Shown here piece after piece: positions 11,201-18,472 of a stretch of DNA of 56,124 bases. The stretch spans positions 1-56,124 of the forward strand of contig CAMBIR010000008.1 in the NCBI GenBank assembly GCA_945867665.1, read 5' to 3'. The notes under the pieces are model-generated. The model was not told where the DNA came from. It saw only the letters and a list, made by a program, of their open reading frames with translations, and did no database searches. Made by a program: the position numbers and the translations under genes. Source of the stretch: an uncultured Bacillota bacterium (lineage in GTDB: Bacteria > Bacillota_I > Bacilli_A > RF39 > UBA660). Each line of letters starts with the position of its first letter. Position 1 is the first letter of the stretch.

Positions 11201-12883
11201 ACAAATGGGTGGATTACCAAAGGAGATACAGAATTTACCACTAAAAAGGGTAGTGAAGTAAAAGGAACTACCACTTATAAAAGTGAAAATTCTTCCACAA
11301 TACCAAGTTTTATTTTCTATCTATATCACTCCAAAAATTTGAACATCTCTGCAGATTTAGGTAGCGTTACGATTTCTTTGATGGTATCGACACCTATTGA
11401 TGATTTAAATAGTAAAATACAAAGAGTAAATATTCAAGTAAATTTATTATCAGCCCTATATGATGGAGATAACTATGAAGGAGCTATAACAGTAGGAGAT
11501 CAATATGAAATGTTTGCTAATAGCAATGTTCATATTACCTCAACTAGCACATTTAGTACCTACTTCTCACTGTTTAAAAAAAGTGATTCTACCCCATATA
11601 AAGATAACTATTACAGAAGCTTAGTTTCTAATTATGCTTTACCGAAAAATACTAAAATTACAATGATTGACTTTGCTAGTAGTGATAAACCAGAATATTA
11701 TTATTATGTAATTAGTGAAGAAGATTATGAAAATAGCCTAAATGAACTTTATACAGAAGGAGAAATTAGTTATCCATTTTCTAGATTTATTAAAATGGGT
11801 AGTCCAAGTGTAAATAATACTTATAGTGATAGTGATGCAAATAATAAGTACTATGATAGTACCAATAATAAAGCAGAAGAAGAATTTATCTTTAATGTTG
11901 ACCTAAAAGAAGCAAATATAGATGCTACTGTCCTGAAGAAAAACTTACTAATGGAATTAAGAGATAAAAATGATAATCCTATAATACCAGTATTAGATAT
12001 CGCCCAACAAAAAATGACTTACAATCTATATCAAGGAAAAGATGCCATTATCGATACAGAAGCAACTTTAAGTAATGATACTATATACGTAGGTTCTTCC
12101 GTAGTCTTAAACGTAACAACTAATTTTGAACAACAAAAAACAGGAAGTATAAATATTATTGATACTAATTTCTATAACCAAAAATTAGGAATAAGGCTAT
12201 CATTATATGATAGTGAAGATAATCTAGTAAACGGAGCAACCTTACTTGGTACAAAATTCAACTATGAAGGAGTTAATTATTTCACCAGACAAGATGGAAC
12301 CGTAAGATTTAATATTGCAGAATCAGTCGCAAACGTATCAAGTAAAATTACTATAGATACAACAAATAGCAATATCCCAAGTGGAGATTATCGCTTAAAA
12401 ATAGAATCATTCGGATCAGCAGATGGAATTTATTATGGCTTAACACCATCCACAACCATCACAAAAGAGGTAACTATTATCAATGAAAATTTTGGTCTAT
12501 CAGTTTCTATGGATGATAATGACAATGAGATAGACGCTAAAGCAGGAAGAACTTCAAATAAAAGTAAAATGTTAGACTTTAATTTAGAATATGAATCTAA
12601 CTTAAAGAAACCTAGCATTCGCGTAGCATTATATCGAAGAACCTATACAGATATTTATAAATATAGTTATACTAAAGTGAATTTACAAGATTATGTTACA
12701 GACACTTTAAGAACCACCAACACTACTAATGAATACTTAGTAATGAATAACCCAAGTAGTCGTTTTCAATATATATTAAATCTAAAAGATAAATTAAAAA
12801 CAGGTACATACCAAATTAAATTTCTTTTATATGACAATAATACTTATGTTGGGGAAGTGGTAAAATATATAATTATAAAATAA
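5243..12883 (+). CDS. Giant secreted glycine-repeat (YGGG) surface protein, 2546 residues
   Basis: Starts at GTG with GGTGAT 4 nt upstream. Residues 1-9 are basic and 10-32 form a signal/TM segment followed by YSEYTTTTT. Residues about 150-197 resemble an InlB-type B repeat (GFNGWITDYKG ... ITFHASW). Residues about 200-400 are Tyr/Trp-rich. From about 616 to 1680 there are roughly 27 glycine motifs (YGGGN, FGGGE, FGGSDQKG, YGGNNxGG) spaced by beta-strand text with T/S-N-V patterns, consistent with a right-handed beta-helix or solenoid. The array is interrupted at about 1243-1383 by a domain resembling a CBM2-like beta-sandwich (NWDFYLITTD ... NQWYG ... SFEFNIHS). The last 850 residues look like Ig-like modules. 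No LPXTG or SLH anchor is visible, so attachment may depend on the neighbouring TasA-like proteins. Role (adhesin or matrix protein) is inferred. Confidence 0.8.
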   Translation: MKRKNKTSKILLTIILALIVIASITTYTLTYSEYTTTTTLSEIENNSGVFDNMVVVDETESDYNYYESLNYTESRTGSLPSGENQNLYNEQNLVNVEITYDGTDINDNTLIGYVSLTERQNTYKYYKVYPINDGYIDITLIENPFTDRPTDKGFNGWITDYKGATIQYDDNYYERHAKIPVTDKSDIKITFHASWLTANVGKITSTSNQWSNAFNSLKNKGMVKIGGTVAIYEDVTGLYTQETVTSSSGGWWNRIYYPDNAYDRYGNDISGNECRNWNGCTYYSKVTENVYDPNATYYKLSTGGWNNQMQAYTPQITGYENLPGLDDGIIVSGYYKKITIDRYSSISGYYSDTGEYQESGTCNTYSGCEYYELMQYYDNDGNAIISSSDNEYYYLATRDTNIIVMQSNTSSVPSSSQNKPYTLTSIYNGTNYRDNVTWNVSSNAYRAYSDVNIENIKINSNTGNNSSGPSSGTSNSKYFYGNYHNVRLGRGIVQSGSYKTFNAIIAGDNNSSDYSSTGSSSNPNKYKVIIESGFYNTISLANASYSNSSSRYLNSKAIYGNDYDKVTKNNNNLDINFCASSSWGGGNYYAANTTTSLIFDFIVKSGKFGSGKSDYATGIYVGGRGYGDHYAPKKVKVEGGWIYNLIGGPSSSDDRDSLNDIYMYITGGEVDSVVGGAGLSTTYGNRIIAVTGGVINYQVFGGSNGYSGSNGDGKLSGSSFIYIGGNAIIGNEDNVNNGTKLWNAEAGSVFGIGNGKSGTDSIGTNDNSTIIVDSNATILGNVYGGGNYGATGINSSSNSNYSNLFLLGGTIKGNVYGGGNNNGASTSSKKFKVNITLNGSLVEGSIYGGSRTKGTVYGDVSLNLLSGTVKTSCYGGGEGGYQSSSSPGTFVTGEIKIITGIENESNETLKIKNSIYGGSAFGTVNGSNDSTTISSKNTNIEVLSGTINNIFGGGEGNSTYTPYVLGNVTVDIKGGLITNIFGGSDQKGTPNGEVTVNVHGGEITNAYAGGNQTEVSEPKINFYGGTTTNGYGGGNQAKVDVSHVILDGGTVTNLFGASNTSGDVTTSNVNVKSGKVTNAYGGNNIGGTTNTSNVSIDGGDVTNVYGGGRETDIVSATNVNLNNKATNVFGGSDQKGNVPTSYININDGIADNVYGGNNLGGTTKTSNVTVTGGIITSIYGGGLEAETTTSNLNIIHGKIDYLFGGGKSAGVTTTHLNLNKGYIKNTYGGSNILGDVTTTNIKNTPQELESNSDLYADVSFTTSTVNQTNPSGIKSSEKINVTLHNTSTTNYTNWDFYLITTDAVFDSNWSGTNVEEINGVFHSNQVNQWYGTNTLSANSTNSFEFNIHSYVEYSDFQIIGYILIGHNSDGTDTKTIYYNDLYVNNMYGGNNEGGITKTSNINLTSGSYGSVYGGGNKAITNTPSVTTTNTTILKAIYGGGNEASILEDTSLNILDKTTVRGDIYGGGNAALVDGDTNVLIKNAAISGNTYGGGNDGAVLGNATTKITDSTIGESVHAGGNGKTAVVVAGNEVDVSGKTVITKHLFGGGNAAATGCENNFTSSGEAITCTNKNSAKSYVNIAGATISGNVYGGANTSVVYGETYVNIGINTIEDVNDYQKDDIQIGGTVFGGGEANASGSADYDFKFISVTKGININIDASNHNNYTISGSIFGSGNASSSGGYSYVNINNYGNGDNYKTNVSLQRADIVTINNSSIELLGATDRTNKYKNELFTFSRIKHLKLKNGSVLYLNKGVNLLEKYSSLVDIDGKEKNVEVTIDKESKKVTKNGENRIYMLEGKNLNISDDESLATYGEVIGMTFFGMFTKDRNGKITTALYSAEYNYGDTVSSSEIYHFSSGSYVMGQHKENHNYYKDGFYTNYPEETGTTIKQDYIEPTPNDAVYYRWVVGESVEVIELSLTASKYSTLGTYELQLLNYYHPNTEFHVLGVNYDNLSSNIELLSSEDIPRYASTTEEANKNFGLSIKTGTNGWITKGDTEFTTKKGSEVKGTTTYKSENSSTIPSFIFYLYHSKNLNISADLGSVTISLMVSTPIDDLNSKIQRVNIQVNLLSALYDGDNYEGAITVGDQYEMFANSNVHITSTSTFSTYFSLFKKSDSTPYKDNYYRSLVSNYALPKNTKITMIDFASSDKPEYYYYVISEEDYENSLNELYTEGEISYPFSRFIKMGSPSVNNTYSDSDANNKYYDSTNNKAEEEFIFNVDLKEANIDATVLKKNLLMELRDKNDNPIIPVLDIAQQKMTYNLYQGKDAIIDTEATLSNDTIYVGSSVVLNVTTNFEQQKTGSINIIDTNFYNQKLGIRLSLYDSEDNLVNGATLLGTKFNYEGVNYFTRQDGTVRFNIAESVANVSSKITIDTTNSNIPSGDYRLKIESFGSADGIYYGLTPSTTITKEVTIINENFGLSVSMDDNDNEIDAKAGRTSNKSKMLDFNLEYESNLKKPSIRVALYRRTYTDIYKYSYTKVNLQDYVTDTLRTTNTTNEYLVMNNPSSRFQYILNLKDKLKTGTYQIKFLLYDNNTYVGEVVKYIIIK
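7090..10280 (+). repeat. Coding repeat array of about 27 glycine-rich motifs
   Basis: Within the giant gene, degenerate codons for (Y/F)GGG(N/E/S) recur every 30-45 residues, for example near 7590, 7690, 8335, 8560, 9480, 9555, 9640, 9715, 9880 and 10010. Nucleotide identity between units is partial (ATATGGAGGAGGAAA-like cores), so this is an old, diverged protein repeat rather than a fresh tandem duplication. A non-repeat domain interrupts it at about 8970-9390. Confidence 0.8.
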
Positions 12884-12928
12884 AAAACTTTTTCTATATA
12901 AAACTTTATATTAGGAAAAGTTTTTTAT
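12882..12928 (+). terminator. Intrinsic terminator of the giant gene
   Basis: AAAAAACTTTTTC (12882-12894) pairs with GAAAAGTTTTTT (12915-12926) with one bulged T. It begins inside the stop codon region and is followed by an AT-rich run. Confidence 0.8.
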
Positions 12929-13008
12929 ATTTATTATTATGTTATAAGATACAAAATTTCCTCTTCTTAAAAATAAATTATTTATCCAAAAATATTTCAA
13001 TTAAGTAC

Positions 13009-13037
13009 TTTTCAACTAAAAAAAAATTCGTTATAAT
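13009..13037 (+). promoter_or_regulatory. Promoter of the second surface cluster
   Basis: TTTTCA at 13009-13014, a 17-nt spacer and TATAAT at 13032-13037, 25 nt before the GTG start of the small gene at 13063. Confidence 0.65.
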
Positions 13038-13062
13038 TAAATAAATAGAAGATGGTGATATC

Positions 13063-13182
13063 GTGAATCAAAAAATAGAAGAATTATCTAACGAAGAACT
13101 CTTAGAAACATATAATACCATAAAAGAAATCTTAACTTACCTAGAAAAAGAAAAACAGGAGTTGGATATTAATGAAAAATGA
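13063..13182 (+). CDS. Small 39-residue coiled-coil-like protein
   Basis: GTG start preceded by GATGGTGATATC (SD GGTGAT). The product (MNQKIEELSNEELLETYNTI...) is one acidic amphipathic helix rich in E, L and K. It overlaps the next ATG by 11 bases, indicating translational coupling. Its promoter, SD and coupling support a real gene. No family is recognised; it might be a partner of the following 502-residue protein or simply a leader peptide. Confidence 0.55.
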   Translation: MNQKIEELSNEELLETYNTIKEILTYLEKEKQELDINEK

Positions 13183-14680
13183 ACTAAGTCAAGAATTTAA
13201 TTCTCTAAAAGAAGCATTAGAAATAATGCCCAAAAACAACAAAAAAAACAAAACAAAATACTTAAAATATATAAATGATAAATTAGAAAAATATCAGTCA
13301 TTAGAAAAAAATATTTTAAAAGAAATAAATATAAGAACCAATAAAATATATAACTCATCAGTTCCCACTTCTTTTAACGATAAATCTTTAGATAAAATAA
13401 AAGAAGAAATAGACATCCAAAATGAATGGAATACTCCATATGAAAAATCTAAGTTAGATTATTATATATATGAAATTACACACTTTTATAAAGATGATTT
13501 TACTAACTTAAATGAAGATATATCTAAAGCAATCCAAATATTTTCTAAAGTAGGTATTAAATTAGAAAAAAAAGATTTTAACTATGGACCCTATACTTCT
13601 ATTTATATGGAATGTTTTCTTGAAAATATAGATAACATAAAAAGTGATAAATTACAAAAGTGTTTTAATGAAATCTATTGGAAATGTCCTAATATCATAT
13701 TTCATATAAGTCTTAACTTTAGATATTTATATTATTACTATGAAAAAAAGTTTATTAAGTATTATATAAATAAAAAAAATACCTCTCTTGAATTAAAAAA
13801 TACTTATTTAGAAAAATATAACAAAGAAAAAGAAAATAAAATAAAAACAAAAGGAAATATAATTCATCTATTCTTAAAAGAAGAATTAGATATTAAATCT
13901 TACAGCAAAGAAAAAGAAGAAGAATACATAAATACCTTCCTCGATAAAAAAGGAAGTACGAAGCCTATCTTTGGGCTATATAACTGCCTAATAGAATATC
14001 AATTTTACTTAGAAATAAAGTTCTTAATCGACGATTTTCTAAAAAATTACCAAGAAAAAGATAAAATCAAAGACATCTATAAAAACTTATTAAAAGAAAT
14101 AAAAAAAGAAGAAAAAAAATTATTTAAAAAAGAAAAAAAATATCAATTTTTACTAAAAATCAAAAAAGAAGAAAAAGCCGAAATGGTACTCTTAGAAATA
14201 AACGAACTTTTAGATTGTTTAAAAGAAAAATATTATTTACTAGATTATAGTAAAGTAAAAGAAAAAATTTCCTTAATGAATGATAATATGACATACTATG
14301 AAATATTAGAATTTTTATTATCTTATTATATTTATACAAGAAAGCTATTTGAAGATAATATGGAAGAAAGTAATAATGATGAAATTAACAAAGCAATAAA
14401 AAATGCCCAAGATAAACTTATATCCATAAAATATCAACTATTAAATAATATAACAGTAAAAGAAGATGTAAATATTCCAAGAATAATAGCAGACCATTAT
14501 CGATTAATTAATTTTAAAATTACGGATAGCGATATTACCGCTAACTTGTCTAATCTTATAGATTTAATCATAAAACTACAAATAATAGAGTATATGAAAG
14601 AATTAAAACTAGACTATAATGATATATTATTTTTAGTTAATGTAAATAAATTAGGAATAATCCAATTGCCAAGCAATTAA
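13172..14680 (+). CDS. Large Lys/Glu-rich hypothetical protein
   Basis: A 502-residue protein of very high Lys, Glu, Ile and Asn content with no signal peptide and no TM segment. Long helical, partly coiled-coil stretches lie at about residues 205-245 and 295-345. A Tyr-rich stretch (RYLYYYYEKKFIKYY) lies at about 188-202. No motif is recognised. SD CAGGAG is 10-15 nt upstream inside the preceding small gene. It is co-transcribed with that small gene, while a separate promoter for the following signal-peptidase-like gene overlaps its 3' end. Function unknown. Confidence 0.7.
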   Translation: MKNELSQEFNSLKEALEIMPKNNKKNKTKYLKYINDKLEKYQSLEKNILKEINIRTNKIYNSSVPTSFNDKSLDKIKEEIDIQNEWNTPYEKSKLDYYIYEITHFYKDDFTNLNEDISKAIQIFSKVGIKLEKKDFNYGPYTSIYMECFLENIDNIKSDKLQKCFNEIYWKCPNIIFHISLNFRYLYYYYEKKFIKYYINKKNTSLELKNTYLEKYNKEKENKIKTKGNIIHLFLKEELDIKSYSKEKEEEYINTFLDKKGSTKPIFGLYNCLIEYQFYLEIKFLIDDFLKNYQEKDKIKDIYKNLLKEIKKEEKKLFKKEKKYQFLLKIKKEEKAEMVLLEINELLDCLKEKYYLLDYSKVKEKISLMNDNMTYYEILEFLLSYYIYTRKLFEDNMEESNNDEINKAIKNAQDKLISIKYQLLNNITVKEDVNIPRIIADHYRLINFKITDSDITANLSNLIDLIIKLQIIEYMKELKLDYNDILFLVNVNKLGIIQLPSN

Positions 14681-14694
14681 AACTATGATATACT
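14666..14694 (+). promoter_or_regulatory. Promoter inside the 3' end of the 502-residue gene
   Basis: TTGCCA (14666-14671), a 17-nt spacer and TATACT (14689-14694), 26 nt before the ATG at 14720. It would drive the downstream secretion operon 14720-17036. Confidence 0.7.
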
Positions 14695-14719
14695 AACTTT
14701 ATAGAAATAGAAGGTGTAA

Positions 14720-15259
14720 ATGATGAAGAAAGTATTAAAATTATTGGGCGGAATTATCTTAATTCCCTATATATTAGTAGTAATCGTAATGACAGTGTGC
14801 TTATTAAATTATAATAAGTATGGAATAACAGAAATAGGAGATAAAAGCTTTATAATTGTCTCGGATCATTCTTTAGAACCCACATACAAAAAAGGAGATT
14901 TATTAATTGTAACAAATAAAGGTAATGATGATATTACTTCTAATGATTCCATCTTTTTTTACGAACAAAATAAAGAAAAAAAGACTGTTATCATCAATTT
15001 AGCAAAAGTCATTTCTAAAAGAAAAATTACTAATACAGAAACAACTTATGAAATAGAAGGAGACTATGAATATTCCAGTGAATATGTAATAGGATCTGCT
15101 AAAAATACAGTTATTTATCATGGATTAGGTAGTATATTAAAATTATTATCATCAAGATGGATATTTTTATTTGTAATAATATTACCAGTCTTATTTATCT
15201 TCTTATATGAATTATATGAATTCATTCTCGAAGTAAAACGCAACATAAAAGAGGCCTAG
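14720..15259 (+). CDS. SipW-like signal peptidase homologue lacking the catalytic His
   Basis: A 179-residue protein with the SipW layout: TM at about 9-30, a serine box SDHSLEPTYKKGDLL (Ser51, normally followed by Met), and a C-terminal TM at about 148-168. Where active homologues have THxV, this one reads VIINLAKVISK, so no His is in place. The TKGDAN box is replaced by EGDYEYSSEYVIG. It therefore looks catalytically inactive or altered, perhaps a chaperone or anchor for its neighbours. Two consecutive ATGs exist (14720, 14723); AAGGTG favours the second. The stop is directly followed by the ATG of the next gene. Confidence 0.65.
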   Translation: MMKKVLKLLGGIILIPYILVVIVMTVCLLNYNKYGITEIGDKSFIIVSDHSLEPTYKKGDLLIVTNKGNDDITSNDSIFFYEQNKEKKTVIINLAKVISKRKITNTETTYEIEGDYEYSSEYVIGSAKNTVIYHGLGSILKLLSSRWIFLFVIILPVLFIFLYELYEFILEVKRNIKEA

Positions 15260-15856
15260 ATGAAAAAGTATTTTCTATTCGCCCTAACTTTAATGGGTCT
15301 TTTTGTTTTAATCTTTCAAATCTCTAAAACATATTCATTATTTGAAAGTAGTATTATCGATTCAGCTGACATACCTCTTGCCAGTTGGAAAATTAAAGTA
15401 GGAGATACTTATCTTACTTCCTTAACAAGTGAAGATGAAGAATTTGATTTAACTAGTATTAATTGGAGTAATGCTAATCATGTTAGAAAGGGAAAAGGAG
15501 CACCAGGATCCAGTGGAAGTTTTGATGTTATCATAGACCCCCTAACGACAGATACTTCTTTTTTATATAATATTGAAATTGATACAGGTATACTTAATCA
15601 ATCAGGACTTAAAATTACCTCAATTAAAGAAATAAATGGACATGAATTTTCTAATATCAATGAAAATACTTATCAGGGAATAGCCCATCTTAAAGAGATA
15701 AAAAATAAAGAAAAGTATGATATTAAAATTGAATTAGTTTGGGAAGATAATGAAGAAAATAACTCGGCTGACTATGAATTAGGCTCTAGAGCTAATACTA
15801 AAATTAATTTACCTATTCATATTAATATATATCAATATAATAGCGAAGAGGGATAA
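15260..15856 (+). CDS. TasA/camelysin-like exported protein
   Basis: A 198-residue secreted protein. Signal segment at about residues 4-22, junction KTYSLFESSIIDSADIPLASWKIKVG, matching the 'ARWKILV' block of the gene at 2503. The C-terminal strand IELVWEDNEENNSADYE parallels VHLKWNDDEGNGASMDN of that protein, so the two are paralogues on opposite sides of the giant gene. It starts immediately after the stop of the SipW-like gene (TAGATG), with AAAGAGG as SD. It lies two bases before an apparently active SipW (15859), its probable processing enzyme. Confidence 0.7.
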   Translation: MKKYFLFALTLMGLFVLIFQISKTYSLFESSIIDSADIPLASWKIKVGDTYLTSLTSEDEEFDLTSINWSNANHVRKGKGAPGSSGSFDVIIDPLTTDTSFLYNIEIDTGILNQSGLKITSIKEINGHEFSNINENTYQGIAHLKEIKNKEKYDIKIELVWEDNEENNSADYELGSRANTKINLPIHINIYQYNSEEG

Positions 15857-15858
15857 AG

Positions 15859-16440
15859 ATGAAAGTAATAGATAAAATAGGAAATATTATTACCTATATT
15901 TTAATATTTTTAATAACGATAATAATTATTTTTATGACCTATAGTTATATTTCCCTAAATTTACTAAAAAAAGACTATGTAAGCATTTTTGATTACACCT
16001 ACTTTGAAGTAGCCAGTGGTTCTATGGAACCAACCATTGACAAAGATGATTTAGTAATTGTTAAATTAAATAGTACTTATCAAGAAAAAGACATCATAAC
16101 CTATAGCTTAAATAAAGAATTCATAACCCATAGAGTAATTCAAATAGACAGTAAAACAATAACCACTAAAGGAGATGCAAATAATAGTAAAGATGCCAAA
16201 ATAAAAAAGGAAAATGTTTTAGGAAAAGTAGTATTAATAATACCAAAATTCGGAATATGGAAAAAGGTAATAATGACTCCTAAAGTATTTTCATTACTTA
16301 CTATCACTTTAGTCTTATTTAGTTTTACTTTCTCTTATAATAATAAAAGTAAAAGAAAAAAATTAAAAAAGCAGAAAGAAAAAAGAATCCAAAAAGAAAA
16401 AGAGGATAAAATGGAAATACCTATTTTAAAAGATAAATAA
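15859..16440 (+). CDS. SipW-type (ER-like) signal peptidase I, complete motifs
   Basis: A 193-residue membrane peptidase. TM at about 9-31; Ser55 in SGSMEPTIDKDDLVIV; His91 in ITHRV; full TKGDANNSKDAKI box with both Asp residues; C-terminal TM at about 138-156 followed by a Lys/Arg-rich tail. All Ser-His-Asp elements of the SipW/archaeal class are present, so of the three homologues in the window this is the best candidate for an active enzyme. It starts 2 nt after the preceding stop (TAAAGATG) and is flanked by two TasA-like genes. The charged tail may retain it at the inner face of the membrane. Confidence 0.9.
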   Translation: MKVIDKIGNIITYILIFLITIIIIFMTYSYISLNLLKKDYVSIFDYTYFEVASGSMEPTIDKDDLVIVKLNSTYQEKDIITYSLNKEFITHRVIQIDSKTITTKGDANNSKDAKIKKENVLGKVVLIIPKFGIWKKVIMTPKVFSLLTITLVLFSFTFSYNNKSKRKKLKKQKEKRIQKEKEDKMEIPILKDK

Positions 16441-16451
16441 GGGGGGAAATT

Positions 16452-17036
16452 ATGTTTAGTAAAAAAAAGTTTCTTCTTATTTCTAAAATTAATACCTTAT
16501 TTTTAATCTTATTAATCTTAATTAAATTTCTTCCAGTAACTTTCTCTAAATATCAATCATCAGGAATAGGTAACGTAGATACAAGTATAGCATTTTATCT
16601 ATTAGAAGTAGGAAAGTTAAATGAAAGTATAAAAATAAGTGATTTAGTTCCAAGAAGTGAACCATATATCTATATTTTCACTATCTCTAATCAAAAAGAA
16701 AGTAAGATAAGTGATGTAGATATTGAATATATCTTAAAAATTAGAACAACAACAAATTTACCCATACAGTATAAATTATATTTAAATAGTGATTATCAAG
16801 ATAATAGTAGTATAAATTTAATTAATGATAACAACAGTGTAATTGAAAAAGACGGTGATGGTACTTACTTTCAAGAATTTACATTTGCAAGTGAAAGATT
16901 ATATTTTTCTACTCCTAAAGTAAATACCTATACATTATTAATCTATTTTAATGAAAATGACGAAGACGCTACTTATCAAGGAAATATAGAATTAGTTGAA
17001 TTAGATGTTGATTCTAGTAAAATCACTGATAATTAA
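16452..17036 (+). CDS. TasA-like exported protein
   Basis: A 194-residue protein with a strong SD (AAGGGGGGA) 6 nt before the ATG. Basic N-terminus, hydrophobic segment at about 12-30 ending LPVTFSKYQSSGIGNVDTSIAFY. The 'SKYxSSGxGNVDxxIA' start is the form common in SipW-exported Firmicute proteins. The mature part is beta-rich with acidic loops (FNENDEDATYQG, compare WEDNEENNSADY). It is the last gene of the 14720 operon; the next gene has its own leader region. A minor subunit or fibre-assembly role is inferred from context. Confidence 0.7.
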   Translation: MFSKKKFLLISKINTLFLILLILIKFLPVTFSKYQSSGIGNVDTSIAFYLLEVGKLNESIKISDLVPRSEPYIYIFTISNQKESKISDVDIEYILKIRTTTNLPIQYKLYLNSDYQDNSSINLINDNNSVIEKDGDGTYFQEFTFASERLYFSTPKVNTYTLLIYFNENDEDATYQGNIELVELDVDSSKITDN

Positions 17037-17255
17037 AAAAAGATAATGAATTAAAAATTGCAAGAAAAATATTATGATAAGGTAGGTATTAGTTTTGTTA
17101 GATTTTACAAAGTGATAACTAACAAGTAATTTTTTTTTGAAATAAAAAACATAAAAATTGTTGCATTTTGTCGAAAAATATGGTACCATCAAGGTATGAT
17201 AAAAATAGATAGATAGGCTATTTATTAATCAAATATGAATAAAAGGAGTAGAAAA

Positions 17256-18371
17256 ATGGAAGAAAAAGAATTAAAAGAACAAAAAGTTACAAAAAAAAGT
17301 AAAAAAAGACTATTTTTATTACTTTTACTACTTATTGTAACTGGCGTAATCCTTAGTACATCAACTTATGCATGGTTTACTTCTAATAGAACAGTAACAG
17401 TTGAAGATATTGATGTTAACGTTGCAGCTAGTGGAGGTATTCAAGTATCAGTAGATGGTACCAATTGGAAATCTATTATTACTAATGCTGATATAAAAGG
17501 AGCAATTACAACATATCAAGCGGCTACTAATCAGTTACCAAGTACTCTAAAGCCGGTATCAACAGCAGCAAAAAGTTTAAATAATGGCTATTTAAGTATG
17601 TGGTTAGGAACGGTAGAAACAAGTAATACTACTACTAATAAAGGACAATATATTCTTACAACAAAAGATGTAAGTACGGTTAAGGATACTACAGTAGAAG
17701 ATGATGGTGATGCTGGGAAAAATGGTCATTTTGTCATGTTTGATTTATTTGTTCGACTAGATGATAATGGAACTGAGGCAATGCCACTTTATTTAACAAA
17801 ATCATCTGATGTAACATTTAAATCAGGAGGTTCAGATTTAGGAACTCAAAATGCTTCACGGGTTGCTTTTATCAATGAAGGAAGTATCGCAAATGGTTCA
17901 TCGTTAACTGAAATACAAGCATTAAAAACAACGGAGACTTCTAGTATTTATGTATGGGAACCTAACTATGATGCTCATACAACGACTGGTATTTCTAATG
18001 CATACTCGTACTATAATAATGCAAATAGTGGTGATGCTTATACAGCAGCAAATGCAAAAACTCAAGTTCCATATTTTGGTACAATAGCAGAGGTTACAAC
18101 CGCTAATGATGTACTTTTAAGTAAAGCAAATGAAACAGATAATGGACAACAATTTGCAAGTATTACTCCAGGAATTAAAACAAAAGCTGGATGGGCTGAT
18201 GCTACTGGATATGAAAAACTATTTGATTTAACCCCTAATACAATTACAAAAGTAAGAATTTACTTCTGGGTTGAAGGACAAGATATTGACTGCGAAAATA
18301 ATGCTTCTGGTGGAGACATTACTTTAAAACTTCAATTTAGTTTAAATAATAAAGATGCGGCTACTGAATAA
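17256..18371 (+). CDS. TasA-like secreted protein, paralogue of the 3976 gene
   Basis: Start chosen at 17256: AAAAGGAG (17241-17248) is 7 nt before this ATG, whereas the upstream in-frame ATG at 17235 has none. 371 residues. A charged N-terminus is followed by a hydrophobic segment (about 21-40) ending VILSTSTYAWFTSNRTVTVED. The mature part is rich in S, T, N and A and ends WVEGQDIDCENNASGGDITLKL, closely matching the 3976 product. Codon choice is slightly richer in GC-ending codons than its neighbours. A 219-bp leader with a TATGAT box at 17195-17200 precedes it. Its terminator is now separated from it by an inserted ISL3 element. Confidence 0.75.
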   Translation: MEEKELKEQKVTKKSKKRLFLLLLLLIVTGVILSTSTYAWFTSNRTVTVEDIDVNVAASGGIQVSVDGTNWKSIITNADIKGAITTYQAATNQLPSTLKPVSTAAKSLNNGYLSMWLGTVETSNTTTNKGQYILTTKDVSTVKDTTVEDDGDAGKNGHFVMFDLFVRLDDNGTEAMPLYLTKSSDVTFKSGGSDLGTQNASRVAFINEGSIANGSSLTEIQALKTTETSSIYVWEPNYDAHTTTGISNAYSYYNNANSGDAYTAANAKTQVPYFGTIAEVTTANDVLLSKANETDNGQQFASITPGIKTKAGWADATGYEKLFDLTPNTITKVRIYFWVEGQDIDCENNASGGDITLKLQFSLNNKDAATE

Positions 18372-18445
18372 TTAAAAGTGATGTAATATGGTTCTTTGTC
18401 AAGTAGTGTTGGTGACGTCCACAACTAATGATAAATGAACTGCGT

Positions 18446-18472
18446 AGAGAGCCAAAATTTGGTTCTCTTTTA
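18446..18472 (+). terminator. Terminator hairpin inside the IS left end
   Basis: AGAGAGCCA (18446-18454) pairs with TGGTTCTCT (18460-18468), with one G-T wobble, followed by TTTATT. It reads rightward and would stop transcription entering the IS from the surface gene, so as not to run antisense into the transposase gene. Confidence 0.6.
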
